Assembly (NCBI GenBank): GCA_021298215.1
Contig: JAJTEE010000004.1
Location: forward strand, 1-64,000
Reading direction: 5' to 3'
DNA length: 64,000 bases
From: Alphaproteobacteria bacterium
Lineage (GTDB): Bacteria > Pseudomonadota > Alphaproteobacteria > Paracaedibacterales > CAITNM01
Of this stretch, positions 1 to 9,510 are shown in pieces. The position numbers and the translations under genes were made by a program. The notes under the pieces were generated by a model. That model made no database searches. It was given only the letters and a program-made list of their open reading frames with translations, and was not told the DNA's origin. Position 1 is the first letter of the stretch; the number at the start of each line of letters is the position of its first letter.

Positions 1-168
1 TTTTAATTTTTATTAAATATTTATTAATTCAAGATAAAACCATATGAATTTGGTTATAAGCACAGATACGTGCACATAATTTAATTAACAAAAACTCTAG
101 CCTTTCAGTTTTTATTGATTCTTTCTCTCAAGGCCTGCTAAATCTATAACTGTTCTAGGAGAATATTC

Positions 169-1887
169 ATGACGCTCGTTTTTACGTTACAAGACTTTAT
201 TGAAAAATCGCTGAAAGAAATTGCGCCAACTGCGCAGCTTGATAAAGTCATACTTGAACCTACAAAAGATCCATCTCACGGCGATCTAGCAAGCAATGCC
301 GCTATGGTGTGTGCAAAAGCTGAAGGCATTTCTCCGCGTGAATTTGCACAAAAACTCATCAAAAAAATCTCCAGTCACGAAGCTATTGAAAAAACAGAGA
401 TTGCAGGCCCTGGCTTCATCAATATATGGCTAAAACAGACCATCCTACAAAAAGAAGTGCATGAAATCTTAAATCTCCAATCAGCCTACGGCACAAACAC
501 TTTAGGAAAAGGTAAATCGGCGCAAGTAGAATATGTTTCAACAAATCCAACAGGCCCTATGCATATTGGCCATGGACGCAATGCGATCCTAGGAGATACT
601 GTTGCCAATTTGCTTGAAAAAGTTGGCTATAAAGTGACGCGCGAATATTATATTAATGACGCTGGCGGACAAACACTTGCCCTCGCACGCTCAGCTTACG
701 TTCGTTATAAAGAAGCCCTCGATGAAACTATTTCAGATGATGACTTTGACCAAGACATGTACAAAGGCGATTACCTAATCCCAGTGGGCTCAGATTTAGC
801 ACACAAGTTCGGCGATTCCCTTTTAAATAAACCTAATGCTGAATGGTTTGAAACAGTGCGGCTTTTTGCTATCGACTCTATGATGAATTGCATCAGGTCC
901 GACTTAAAATCACTCGGCATCACCATGGAATATGCATCCGAAAGCGCACTCACCCAAGAAGGATGGGTAGAGAAAGCCCTTAAAGCATTAGAAGAAAAAG
1001 GCGATGTATACACTGGTATTCTTGAAAAACCAAAAGGTCATCAAATTGATGATTGGGAAGAACGCCCACAGATTTTATTCAAAGCGACCGCCTATGGTGA
1101 TGATGTTGATCGAGCTTTGCAAAAATCAGACGGCACATGGACATATTTTGCTGGCGATGTTGGGTATCACTATTACAAAATCAGCCGCCATTATGACGTT
1201 CTTGTTAATATTCTTGGTTTTGATCACGTAGGATACGTCAAGCGCCTAACCTCAGCGGTAAAAGCCCTAAAAAATGATCAAATCTATACCATCAAAACTT
1301 GCCAAATGGTAAACTTTTCGGACAATGGTCAGCCTGTTCGTATGTCCAAAAGAGCCGGTACTTTTATAACCATTCAACAACTTGTCGAACGTGTTGGCAA
1401 AGATGCTGTACGCTTTATGATGATTTCTCGTCATCAGGATATGGTGATTGATTTTGACTTTAAAAAAGTTATTGAGCAGTCAAAAGATAATCCTTTATTT
1501 TACATCCAATACGCGCACGCACGCATTCATTCTGTATTACGTCATGCCGCACAAACATTCGGTAAAGAACTTAGTGCTGATTCATTAGAGTGTTTAAATG
1601 ATGAAGCTGAGTTAAGCCTCATTAAAGGTCTAATTCAATGGCCGCGCATTGTTTTATCTGCAGCACAACATTTAGAACCACATCGGATTGCAAATTATTT
1701 GTATGATACCGCAAGCCTTTTCCACTCCCTCTGGAATAAAGGGAAAGAAAATACGCAACTACGTTTTATTGACGAGCACTCTCCTTCACAAACAGCAGCA
1801 CGTTTAGCACTTTTAAAATCAACAGCAAGTATCCTTGCCGAAGGACTAAATCTTCTTGGCATAACTCCTATTGAAGAAATGCGTTGA
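169..1887 (+). CDS. argS: Arginyl-tRNA synthetase
   Basis: Class I aminoacyl-tRNA synthetase that charges tRNA-Arg in the cytoplasm. Seen: 572 residues, the usual length; an N-terminal additional domain (about 1-110); the ATP-binding signature as HIGH at residues 132-135 within TGPMHIGHGRN; a KMSKS equivalent reading MSKR near residue 392; and a C-terminal DALR anticodon-binding helix bundle beginning around NPLFYIQYAHAR. The ATG at 169 follows a TAGGAGAA ribosome site at good spacing. It leads a tight set with sfsA and tilS, whose starts overlap the preceding stops, so the three are probably cotranscribed. Nothing unusual. Confidence 0.97.
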   Translation: MTLVFTLQDFIEKSLKEIAPTAQLDKVILEPTKDPSHGDLASNAAMVCAKAEGISPREFAQKLIKKISSHEAIEKTEIAGPGFINIWLKQTILQKEVHEILNLQSAYGTNTLGKGKSAQVEYVSTNPTGPMHIGHGRNAILGDTVANLLEKVGYKVTREYYINDAGGQTLALARSAYVRYKEALDETISDDDFDQDMYKGDYLIPVGSDLAHKFGDSLLNKPNAEWFETVRLFAIDSMMNCIRSDLKSLGITMEYASESALTQEGWVEKALKALEEKGDVYTGILEKPKGHQIDDWEERPQILFKATAYGDDVDRALQKSDGTWTYFAGDVGYHYYKISRHYDVLVNILGFDHVGYVKRLTSAVKALKNDQIYTIKTCQMVNFSDNGQPVRMSKRAGTFITIQQLVERVGKDAVRFMMISRHQDMVIDFDFKKVIEQSKDNPLFYIQYAHARIHSVLRHAAQTFGKELSADSLECLNDEAELSLIKGLIQWPRIVLSAAQHLEPHRIANYLYDTASLFHSLWNKGKENTQLRFIDEHSPSQTAARLALLKSTASILAEGLNLLGITPIEEMR

Positions 1888-2588
1888 TGATTTTTCCAAG
1901 CGATCTTACCTACGGCACTCTTATCAAACGCTACAAACGCTTTTTGGCCGACGTAAAATTTGATACGGGCGAAGAACTAACCGTACACTGCCCGAACCCT
2001 GGCGCTATGATGGGTATTACCACGCCAGGCTCGCGCGTTGCTTTATCAAAAGCCGTCAATGTTGCTCGAAAATTAGCCTACACATGGGAAATGGTTGAAA
2101 GTGAAGGAACCTGGATTGGTACCAATACAAACAATCCCAACTTAATTGTCGCAGAAGCTTTAGCGAAAAAATCTATTCCCGAATTAGCTGATTATAAAAA
2201 TGTTAAAGCAGAAGTAAAGTACGGACAAAATTCACGAATCGATTTTTTTCTTACTGACGGTCCCACCGAAATGTGCCTCGTAGAAGTGAAAAACGTTCAT
2301 TTAATTCGCAATAATCACATGGCCGAATTCCCTGATTGTATTACTGCACGCGGCGCCAAACACCAACTTGAATTAGCAAATCAAGTAAAAAGTGGTATTC
2401 GAAGCATCGTTTTATACGTCGTGCAACGCGATGATGCTCTAACTTTTAAAGTAGCTGATGATCTCGATAAAGCTTATGGTGAAGCTTCTCGACAAGCCAC
2501 TAAAGCCGGCGTTGAAACGCTAGCCTATTGCTGCAATATGCTGCCAACTGGCATTACCTTAAAACAGCCTTTACAGGTTTTAGGATGA
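1887..2588 (+). CDS. sfsA: SfsA family DNA-binding/nuclease-fold protein
   Basis: SfsA ('sugar fermentation stimulation protein') family, about 233 residues. Family signatures seen: LIKRYKRFLADV at the N-terminus, HCPNPGAMMG, SRIDFFL followed by EVKNVHL, and ARGAKHQLEL. The D...EVK arrangement matches the restriction-endonuclease-like core known in this family; its true cellular role is unsettled. The ATG at 1887 overlaps the argS stop by one base (TGATG); a TTG three bases upstream would be in frame but is less likely. The stop overlaps the tilS start (ATGA), so it sits in the middle of an argS-sfsA-tilS unit. Confidence 0.92.
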   Translation: MIFPSDLTYGTLIKRYKRFLADVKFDTGEELTVHCPNPGAMMGITTPGSRVALSKAVNVARKLAYTWEMVESEGTWIGTNTNNPNLIVAEALAKKSIPELADYKNVKAEVKYGQNSRIDFFLTDGPTEMCLVEVKNVHLIRNNHMAEFPDCITARGAKHQLELANQVKSGIRSIVLYVVQRDDALTFKVADDLDKAYGEASRQATKAGVETLAYCCNMLPTGITLKQPLQVLG

Positions 2589-3547
2589 TTTCCTTACAAC
2601 AAAAAGCTTTTACAGCATTTGATCAACTTCTTCCCTCACCCACTTGCACTCTTATTGTTGCAGTATCAGGTGGTGCTGACAGTCTTGCCCTAACTTTTCT
2701 TGCCAATGAATATGCAGCAACAAAAAATGTAAAGTTAGAAGCCGTCACAATTGATCATGCATTACGCCCAGAATCATCTGCAGAAGCAGAAGAAGTGCAT
2801 AGCATTTTAAAAGCTCATGATATCTCTCATCACACGCTTGTTTGGCAGCATGAAGATAATCTTAACCGTATTCACGAACAAGCCCGAAAAGCTCGATACC
2901 ATTTACTCACCGAATTTTGCAAAAAATATGAAAACCCTTTTTTGCTAACAGCGCATCATGCACAAGATCAAATTGAAACCATTCTGATGCGCTTTTTAAA
3001 GGGATCAGGACCTGCTGGATTTCAAGGAATTCAAACAACACGATATAAAAATGATGTTCGGATTATTCGCCCTCTTCTTGAAATTTTCCCTCAAGATTTA
3101 CGAACCTACTTACAAAATAAAAAAATCAAATGGATCGAAGATCCTTCAAATCAAGATGATTCATACGAACGTACGCGCGTACGCCAACTTGTGCAGCACA
3201 TCAAGAACTTAGGCTGGCAAGAAGAAGGCATTCTTACCTCCGCCACCAAAATCTATAGCTTGTATCAAGCCTTAGAAAATTTGGTAAATGAGCACGCAAA
3301 AAATTTCATTATTAGCATTAATCCTCTTGCCATCAATCAACCCATTTTTTTTGAATGCCCAAATCACATTCAACAAGAATGGCTACGTCAAACCATTTGG
3401 GCCATTGGCAAAGCCACTTACCCAAAACCTTATGAAACAATCGATGCTATTTTAAAAATACTGAAACAACCAAAAGTCGATGGCTACAATGTCGCTGGAT
3501 GCACCATCAATGTAGCAAAAAAGGCTATCTATTTTTTAAATTCCTAA
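2585..3547 (+). CDS. tilS: tRNA(Ile)-lysidine synthase
   Basis: ATP-dependent enzyme that converts C34 of tRNA-Ile(CAU) to lysidine, so that AUA is read as Ile. Seen: PP-loop SGGADS at residues 28-33, LTAHHAQDQIET in the catalytic domain, and an IEDPSNQDDSYERTRVR segment typical of TilS. At 320 residues it has the N-terminal catalytic domain and a short C-terminal part, like compact TilS forms. The ATG at 2585 overlaps the sfsA stop by four bases. It is relevant that glyA downstream seems to use AUA as its start codon. Confidence 0.95.
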   Translation: MISLQQKAFTAFDQLLPSPTCTLIVAVSGGADSLALTFLANEYAATKNVKLEAVTIDHALRPESSAEAEEVHSILKAHDISHHTLVWQHEDNLNRIHEQARKARYHLLTEFCKKYENPFLLTAHHAQDQIETILMRFLKGSGPAGFQGIQTTRYKNDVRIIRPLLEIFPQDLRTYLQNKKIKWIEDPSNQDDSYERTRVRQLVQHIKNLGWQEEGILTSATKIYSLYQALENLVNEHAKNFIISINPLAINQPIFFECPNHIQQEWLRQTIWAIGKATYPKPYETIDAILKILKQPKVDGYNVAGCTINVAKKAIYFLNS

Positions 3548-3690
3548 AAATAATAGGAAGAAATACAATCTCATTACCATATTGCAAAAAAGCATCACTT
3601 AAATATTTATATATAAAATTTTCAGCAACTTTATTTGAAAATTTATCAATCCGTTCTTATAAAGGCATTGTAAATATAAAAGTTTTTTTT

Positions 3691-4179
3691 ATGAAAACAA
3701 CAACATTACTGCTAGGTATAGCAATCGGCGTAAGCCAAATAACTCCTTTGGTATGTATGGATGAAACAAATTACGAAACAAAAGAAATCAAGGAAGAACA
3801 ATCCCAGTTAGCACACTACACATACCCGAATTTTAACATTGATCATTTTATTCTCAGAATCGATTCAGATTTACCCAATGAAATGCAACCTATCCTTGAT
3901 GATCTTTTTCAACAACAAGATTACGTTTCCAGCATTTCAACGACAAATACTGTGCTTTTTGACATAGTTACGACTACAAATACAACCCTCACGCAGCTTC
4001 GAGATAATTTTTTTGCAAAACTTAAAAAATATCAAGAGAGTGATCCTGAAATAATGCAAGAGATAGAAAAAGCTGAGGGATCTTTGAGTTGGATAACCCA
4101 AATAGTTCCCCATTATAATATCGATGTAGTGGCTATCTTGGCAAAATTTGCAAACACGCATAACCTACATCGCACGTAA
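3691..4179 (+). CDS. Small secreted protein of unknown function
   Basis: Not recognised. The frame stays open upstream to about 3499, but the ATG at 3691 starts a clear signal peptide (MKTTTLLLGIAIGVSQITP, then a polar stretch), giving about 162 residues. The mature part is acidic and probably alpha/beta, with segments such as NFNIDHFILRIDSDLPNE and no catalytic motif I can name. It stands alone between tilS and tRNA-Thr. It is one of many orphan exported proteins in this window, which in a host-associated bacterium could be envelope components or secreted factors; that is inference. Confidence 0.7.
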   Translation: MKTTTLLLGIAIGVSQITPLVCMDETNYETKEIKEEQSQLAHYTYPNFNIDHFILRIDSDLPNEMQPILDDLFQQQDYVSSISTTNTVLFDIVTTTNTTLTQLRDNFFAKLKKYQESDPEIMQEIEKAEGSLSWITQIVPHYNIDVVAILAKFANTHNLHRT

Positions 4180-4239
4180 TTCAACATCTCACCCCATCCC
4201 ATTGCCAAAAACTAGACCACACGATATAAATATTAAAGC

Positions 4240-4314
4240 GCCGTTGTGGCTCAGTGGTAGAGCACACCCTTGGTAAGGGTGGGGTCGAGAGTTCGATTCT
4301 CTCCAGCGGCACCA
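4240..4314 (+). tRNA. tRNA-Thr (anticodon GGT)
   Basis: Complete cloverleaf. The acceptor stem GCCGTTG pairs with CAGCGGC (one G-U). The D arm carries GTGGCTCAGTGGTAGAGC. The anticodon stem CACCC/GGGTG holds loop TTGGTAA with anticodon GGT, reading ACC/ACU (Thr). The T arm is GAGAGTTCGATTCTCTC. Discriminator A and an encoded CCA end at 4314. It lies 30 nt before the apparent glyA start, so tRNA processing may create the 5' end of the glyA mRNA. Confidence 0.97.
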
Positions 4315-4344
4315 TTCAACATTTAACTTTAAGGTGATGCTTTC

Positions 4345-5592
4345 ATACATTTTAACGACACAGAAATTTTTGGTGCAATCAACAACGAATTAATTCGTCA
4401 GCAAAATCAGATCGAATTAATCGCTTCGGAAAATATTGTAAGTCCAGCGGTTCTCAAGGCTCAAGGATCCATCCTTACCAATAAATACGCTGAAGGATAC
4501 GCCGGTAAACGGTATTATCATGGTTGTGAATACGTCGATGAAGTTGAAACAATTGCGATCGAGCGTTTAAAACGTTTATTTGGCGTTCAATTTGCCAACG
4601 TACAACCTCACTCAGGCGCGCAAGCAAATCAAGCTGTTTTCTTAGCCCTTTTAAATCCAGGCGATACAGTTCTGGGCATGGATCTCAGCGCCGGCGGACA
4701 CTTAACTCACGGTTGCAAAGTTAACATGTCGGGTAAATGGTTTAACATCGTTTCTTACGGTGTTGATGATACCACACATCTCATTGATTACGATGAGGTT
4801 GAAACCAAAGCCCTCGAGCACAAACCAAAACTCATTATTGCTGGTGCTTCTGCTTATCCAAGATTTATCGATTTCCATCGTTTCAAAAAAATTGCTGACA
4901 AGGTTGGCGCCTATCTTATGGTTGATATGGCCCATTATGCCGGCCTAATCGCTGGGGGTGTTTACCCTACTCCTGTTCCTTTCGCCGATGTTATCACTTC
5001 TACCACGCATAAAACATTGCGAGGAACCCGAGGTAGTATCATTATTACAAATCGTGAAGATATGGCAAAAAAAATCAACAGCGCTGTTTTCCCAGGGCTT
5101 CAAGGTGGACCTCTTTTGCATGCAATTGCTGGGAAAGCCGTCGCTTTCGGAGAAGCTTTACAGCCTGAATTTAAAGACTACGCATTCCAAATTGTGAAGA
5201 ATGCGAAAGCTCTCGGCGAAGTATTGCACGAAGGCGGCATCAAACTTTTAACCGACGGCACTGACTGCCATATGTTATTGCTTGATCTACGTCCTATCGG
5301 TATTACTGGAAAAGATGCAGCGGATGTTTTAGAGCAGGCTCATTTAACCTGCAATAAAAATGGTATTCCAAAAGATCCGCAACCTCCTGCAATTACTAGC
5401 GGTATTCGCGTTGGCACACCTGCTTGCACCACCCGCGGTTTTAAGGAAGAAGAATTTCGCGAAGTTGGAAGGTTAATGCTCAGCGTTTTAAAAGCTGCTG
5501 CAAAAGGCGATGCACAAAGTGCCATTGAAGAAGCAAAAACCAAAGCTATTGCGCTGTGTAAACGCTTTCCCATTTATGAAAATCTTGCTTAA
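4345..5592 (+). CDS. glyA: Serine hydroxymethyltransferase, apparent AUA start
   Basis: PLP enzyme interconverting serine and glycine with tetrahydrofolate, the main one-carbon source. Seen: LIASENIVS near the N-terminus, the PLP lysine in [12 protein letters not shown] (about residue 223), and [14 protein letters not shown]. The coding frame reads cleanly from just after an in-frame TAA at 4330-4332, but this interval has no ATG, GTG or TTG before the conserved core. A strong Shine-Dalgarno match AGGTGAT (4332-4338) lies 6 nt before ATA at 4345, which gives the expected 415 residues. The first in-frame ATG (4678) would delete the first 111 residues, including conserved core. So the start is probably AUA, unless there is a sequence error. 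An ATG at 4337 is out of frame. Confidence 0.93.
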   Translation: MHFNDTEIFGAINNELIRQQNQIELIASENIVSPAVLKAQGSILTNKYAEGYAGKRYYHGCEYVDEVETIAIERLKRLFGVQFANVQPHSGAQANQAVFLALLNPGDTVLGMDLSAGGHLTHGCKVNMSGKWFNIVSYGVDDTTHLIDYDEVETKALEHKPKLIIAGASAYPRFIDFHRFKKIADKVGAYLMVDMAHYAGLIAGGVYPTPVPFADVITSTTHKTLRGTRGSIIITNREDMAKKINSAVFPGLQGGPLLHAIAGKAVAFGEALQPEFKDYAFQIVKNAKALGEVLHEGGIKLLTDGTDCHMLLLDLRPIGITGKDAADVLEQAHLTCNKNGIPKDPQPPAITSGIRVGTPACTTRGFKEEEFREVGRLMLSVLKAAAKGDAQSAIEEAKTKAIALCKRFPIYENLA

Positions 5593-5606
5593 TTTCTAAA
5601 AGATCT

Positions 5607-5641
5607 GCACCATATAAATACAATCTATTTTTATATGGTGC
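5607..5641. other. Perfect 12-bp hairpin overlapping the next start codon
   Basis: GCACCATATAAA (5607-5618) and TTTATATGGTGC (5630-5641) form a perfect 12-bp stem with an 11-nt loop. There is no T-tract after it on either strand, so it is a poor intrinsic terminator. The ATG at 5635 of the following gene lies inside the 3' arm, so the structure could end the glyA message, occlude translation initiation, or both. Confidence 0.6.
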
Positions 5642-6780
5642 CTTCTTTGAAACGTTTTTTTATCAAAAGCATTATTTTTTGCGCAATCGGATTTTTAATT
5701 TTTAATGGCAAAAATTTTGCAGCTTCTATTTCTCCAAGTGATGATGAAATTTTTCTTGTTCGAAATTCCCTAAATCCTTATAAATCTCTTTTTGAGAACG
5801 AATTTGTTGCGGATATCGAAAGAAAAAATCCTAAAGAATTTAACGAAGAAGAAGCCTTCAAAAGAGCACGTTTAATCATTCCAACCTTAACCGGTTTCCC
5901 CTATTTTTCTGATTGTATTTTTTATGAATACGATCCAAAAATAAATCCAAATAATCTTCCTCATCTCTATGAAGGCATTTTTGTTGACCGCGCGAATCCT
6001 GATCTTTATGTCTATAACCCGACCTTTCGTATCACTCTATATAGAAAAGATATAAAAGAAGACGAACAAGATTATAAAAATTCACGTATACCCCTAGATC
6101 AATATCTAATGCAGCTAGCAAAAGCTGAAGAGGAAAAAAAATCTGTTCTTTTCCATCCTCTAACAAGAGAACCTTTTGTATGTGATGCTTATAATAGTCC
6201 TATATATGCACCTGCCTATAATTTTCCAAAAAAGTGGGAGACTCGCCATTTTCAAGCCTCCGCAACAATACCCATAATTAGCTCACGATTAGATCGCATA
6301 GCCAAACGAAAAATACCCTGCCTACCTCGTAGAAATTACCATACTGGAAAAATTTCTGAGCCTGTCATTCTTCTGCATCGTTTTACTGACGAGATAAAAG
6401 AGTCTGGAATAAGAAGTCCTTTATTGACCCTTCCAAAAGATTCTTCACATCAGTTAAATCCTGACTTTCCGGACTACAGCAACTCAATTTTCATGATATA
6501 TCATTCTTTCATAACACGAGAAAATTTACCTTTTGGGTGGGTAGGTTACCAAGTGGCCCCAACAAGTGTAAGAGTTTTTAATAGCGCGTATCGAACGTCA
6601 CATATGTGCAGAACAAGCTATAAACAATCTGGTATGATACTGGAAGAATATATCAATAAAGGCCCACAACCAAGCGAAGATTATTACAGAGATCCAATCA
6701 CTGGCATTTGGCAATCAGGCTCTTTGACAGCAAAAATAAAATACTTGCCTGAAGTCAGACGAGTACTGAAACGCCTTTGA
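5635..6780 (+). CDS. Secreted protein of unknown function
   Basis: Not recognised. 381 residues with an N-terminal export signal (basic start KRFFIKS, hydrophobic IIFCAIGFLIF, then NFAAS). The mature protein is rich in Tyr, Phe, Pro and charged residues, and has several Cys (SDCIFYEYD, FVCDAYNS, HMCRTSY) that could form disulfides after export. No known catalytic motif is visible. The ATG at 5635 lies in a hairpin arm; a TTG at 5647 is an alternative start that would spare part of the hairpin. It sits alone between glyA and a convergent flavin oxidase. Confidence 0.7.
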   Translation: MVPSLKRFFIKSIIFCAIGFLIFNGKNFAASISPSDDEIFLVRNSLNPYKSLFENEFVADIERKNPKEFNEEEAFKRARLIIPTLTGFPYFSDCIFYEYDPKINPNNLPHLYEGIFVDRANPDLYVYNPTFRITLYRKDIKEDEQDYKNSRIPLDQYLMQLAKAEEEKKSVLFHPLTREPFVCDAYNSPIYAPAYNFPKKWETRHFQASATIPIISSRLDRIAKRKIPCLPRRNYHTGKISEPVILLHRFTDEIKESGIRSPLLTLPKDSSHQLNPDFPDYSNSIFMIYHSFITRENLPFGWVGYQVAPTSVRVFNSAYRTSHMCRTSYKQSGMILEEYINKGPQPSEDYYRDPITGIWQSGSLTAKIKYLPEVRRVLKRL

Positions 6781-6803
6781 ATTAAGTACACTCTCGCTGC
6801 ATC

Positions 6804-8237
6804 TCACACTGCATTTAGAAAAAAAACAGATTGCGGATGGTGAAAGAAGTTTTCTGGATCATATTTTTTCTTTATAGAAACCAAAGCCTCCCAATGGTCG
6901 CCATAATAAGCATGCTCCCAATCCTCCAATTCTAAATCTGAATAATTTGCATAAGCTCCCTCTCCATAAGAAGCTATATCTTTATAATAATTTCTAGACC
7001 ACTCAAGCTGCTGACCTGCATCTTCATCGTCTTCCCAATAAGCTAAAGTTTGCATTGAAGCAATACAATCTCTATGTGAAAAAGCATTAAAATCTTTTCC
7101 AACTTCATTGATTACTCCCCCATAACTGTCTAGTACTGTAAAATTATCTTTAATTGCTGGTTGTGAATAATAGTCATCTATAATTCTTATCGCTTCTTTA
7201 GGTAAGTCATCTTTAAGGTATAAAGAAGTTGCTTTAAATGATTTAGCATTAGAAATAACAGACACACCTTCTGGACCAACGCCTGCCCATTTATTCACTG
7301 ATTGCATATAAGAACACTCTTCAATAGTTACAATGGCATCAGAAGAAATTTCTAGTAGAGGTTTAAGCAAAATTCGTAACTCTTTTTCAGTGCCAAAAAA
7401 TTGCCCAAAGGATCTTAAAGTTTTTTGAGAATTTCTCTTAGTAAATCGTAAAAAAGTCATAAGCTCTTTAGGAGCTGATTTTAACAATACAAACCATTTT
7501 TCGCTAACATCATATATATGCTTCCATTGCCATTCAATATTATAAACAATCACTTTTGAAACAGGATGTGTTTTAAAAGTGATAGATGTTATAACACCAA
7601 AATTTCCATTACCCGCTCCACAACAAGCCCAAAATAAATCAGGGTAATCTACTCGATTAGCTCTTATTAAATTTCCGTTGCAATCTACCATTTCTATCTC
7701 TGTAACGTTGTCACAACTTAGTCCCATTAAACGAGAAGAAAGACCTATACCTCCACCTATAGCAAGCCCCACTACTCCTACTGTTGGACAAGAGCCTAAT
7801 GGTATTGCCAGTTTATGTTTCCATAACTCCTGACAAACACTATATATGTTGTTGCCAGCTCCGACTTTAACAGTTTTTTTATCAGCACTTAATTCAATCA
7901 ATTTTATAGAACTCACATCGATAACAGCAGCATCATCGGCCGTACTTAGCCCCTCGTAACTATGGCGGTTAGAACGAATACGCACCTCTTTACCATGTGT
8001 TTTTGCCCAAAGCAAAGCCTCTTTAACATGCTCATTGTTGCTGCATAGCAATACAGCCGCAGGCCTTGCTTTAATTTTAGCATTCCACATGGCACATTCT
8101 TTTTTATACTCTTCTGAATTAGGCGAAATAATAACTAACCCAGAGTCACTATCTAATAAAGCTCCATACGTAGCTGTAAAGATACTTACAAAAAGAACAA
8201 GATAAGAAAAAAACTTGATATATCTACTCTTCATCAT
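6804..8237 (-). CDS. Secreted berberine-bridge-like FAD oxidase
   Basis: FAD-dependent oxidoreductase of the PCMH/berberine bridge (BBE-like) family, 477 residues. Seen: signal peptide at residues 1-26; FAD-binding domain with RIRSNRHSYEG (His92) and GSCPTVGVVG (Cys150), the two positions that in BBE-like enzymes bind FAD covalently through His and Cys; the glycine-rich AIGGGIGL; and a C-terminal BBE motif ending in YYGDHWEALVSIKKKYDPEN. Family members oxidise alcohols, sugars or alkaloids with O2; the substrate here is unknown. It follows the MFS gene by 37 bp on the same strand, so the two are likely one unit. Either ATG of the ATGATG start could be used. Confidence 0.9.
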   Translation of the reverse strand: MMKSRYIKFFSYLVLFVSIFTATYGALLDSDSGLVIISPNSEEYKKECAMWNAKIKARPAAVLLCSNNEHVKEALLWAKTHGKEVRIRSNRHSYEGLSTADDAAVIDVSSIKLIELSADKKTVKVGAGNNIYSVCQELWKHKLAIPLGSCPTVGVVGLAIGGGIGLSSRLMGLSCDNVTEIEMVDCNGNLIRANRVDYPDLFWACCGAGNGNFGVITSITFKTHPVSKVIVYNIEWQWKHIYDVSEKWFVLLKSAPKELMTFLRFTKRNSQKTLRSFGQFFGTEKELRILLKPLLEISSDAIVTIEECSYMQSVNKWAGVGPEGVSVISNAKSFKATSLYLKDDLPKEAIRIIDDYYSQPAIKDNFTVLDSYGGVINEVGKDFNAFSHRDCIASMQTLAYWEDDEDAGQQLEWSRNYYKDIASYGEGAYANYSDLELEDWEHAYYGDHWEALVSIKKKYDPENFFHHPQSVFFLNAV

Positions 8238-8274
8238 CTCATTTAAATCCTAGCCAAGATTACTGTTAAAATAC

Positions 8275-9510
8275 TTAGCGTGATCTAGAGAACTTGTGAA
8301 GACGAAGCATCATCACCATAATTCCACCAATCAACGCTGCTACAGGAATGATTAAAAGCGCTTTTTGATAGGAAGAAACTGTATAAACACGAATTCCGTC
8401 AAGCATTTCACCTGTCCAAAATTGATCCATGGTCCAGCCAATGGTGCTATGGAAAAATGATCCACCTAACATATTCACGCAATTCAAAAATGCAACTGTT
8501 AAACCTAACATTGAGGCCGAAACCAATTCACTACCACTTGCGAAAACTAAGACCTGATAACAACACAAAATACCCACCACAAAAAATACCGCAGAAAGTG
8601 TGTACGTATTTAGTTGAGAATTCACAAACAAAAGCCACAAAAATGCAGCAACCATGCCTGCACTACATACTGAAATAATTGTATAATTACTTGTTCGTTT
8701 TGCAAATGCTGCCAACAATGGTCCACCGAATAACATACCAACAAAAATATACGACACAAATCCAGCCGCATCAGATTTGCTAAGTGCTGTTACTTGCATC
8801 AAATAATTTACACCCCACACATCAGCAAATCCCTCCAATGGACCTACCATCAACAAATTCGCAATTGCTAAAAACCAAATCGTTGAAGAACGAAGTAATT
8901 TTTTAAAATCTTTCATGCGTAAAGAGGGCTCATTTTTCGTTTTTGTTTTTTTCGTTTTTAAAAAGAGTAATGTCAAAAATCCTATCCCAATGCTCACAAA
9001 AGCCAACACAAATGCTACATGCTGCCAGCCAAAATTTTCAACAAGTAAGCTTACCGGTTTACCCCCATAAATTGCTCCAAGAAGTCCTACGGTAAAAGAA
9101 AATCCAACCATCTGGGCATAGTATTTTCCATCAAACCATTCAGAAATAACTTTCGATGTTGCTAAAAATCCCGCAGCAGAACCCACACCGACAATAAAGC
9201 GGCTGATAAGTGCTAAAATCCAATTATCCGTGTAGGTAAATAAAAGCGTTGCCAGTCCGCATAAGACAGCGCAAATGCATACCACACACCTAGCACCAAA
9301 ACGATCAAGCAATATAGCAATAGGTATCTGCATGCCTGCATAACCATAATAATAAACCGACGCCAACAAACCAAAACCCGTCGCATCAATTTGAAATTGC
9401 TGCATAATTTGCTGCATCATTAAACTTGGCCACAGGCGCAAAATAAACTGATAGGTAAAAAATGAGAGAGGCAAAAGCCACATTAAATAGGGCAGAATTC
9501 TTTTAGACAT
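8275..9510 (-). CDS. MFS transporter, Pht-like, paralogue 1
   Basis: Major facilitator superfamily carrier with about 12 membrane helices, 411 residues. Seen: YQFILRLWPSLM in helix 1, the loop 2-3 motif DRFGAR, GLLGAIYGGKPV, and LMVGPLEGFADVWG at the start of the second half. The YQF..R..PS.M start resembles the phagosomal nutrient (Pht) transporters of Legionella and Francisella; this is a resemblance by eye, and the substrate is unknown. The ATG at 9510 is preferred over an upstream TTG because GAGG lies 6 nt before it. It is upstream of the secreted flavin oxidase and paralogous to the gene at 10764. Confidence 0.88.
   Translation of the reverse strand: MSKRILPYLMWLLPLSFFTYQFILRLWPSLMMQQIMQQFQIDATGFGLLASVYYYGYAGMQIPIAILLDRFGARCVVCICAVLCGLATLLFTYTDNWILALISRFIVGVGSAAGFLATSKVISEWFDGKYYAQMVGFSFTVGLLGAIYGGKPVSLLVENFGWQHVAFVLAFVSIGIGFLTLLFLKTKKTKTKNEPSLRMKDFKKLLRSSTIWFLAIANLLMVGPLEGFADVWGVNYLMQVTALSKSDAAGFVSYIFVGMLFGGPLLAAFAKRTSNYTIISVCSAGMVAAFLWLLFVNSQLNTYTLSAVFFVVGILCCYQVLVFASGSELVSASMLGLTVAFLNCVNMLGGSFFHSTIGWTMDQFWTGEMLDGIRVYTVSSYQKALLIIPVAALIGGIMVMMLRLHKFSRSR

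Noticed and set aside
13-27. TTAA-N7-TTAA upstream of argS, resembling a CtrA box.
   Set aside because: Very AT-rich stretch where the motif is expected by chance, and argS is not a typical CtrA target.
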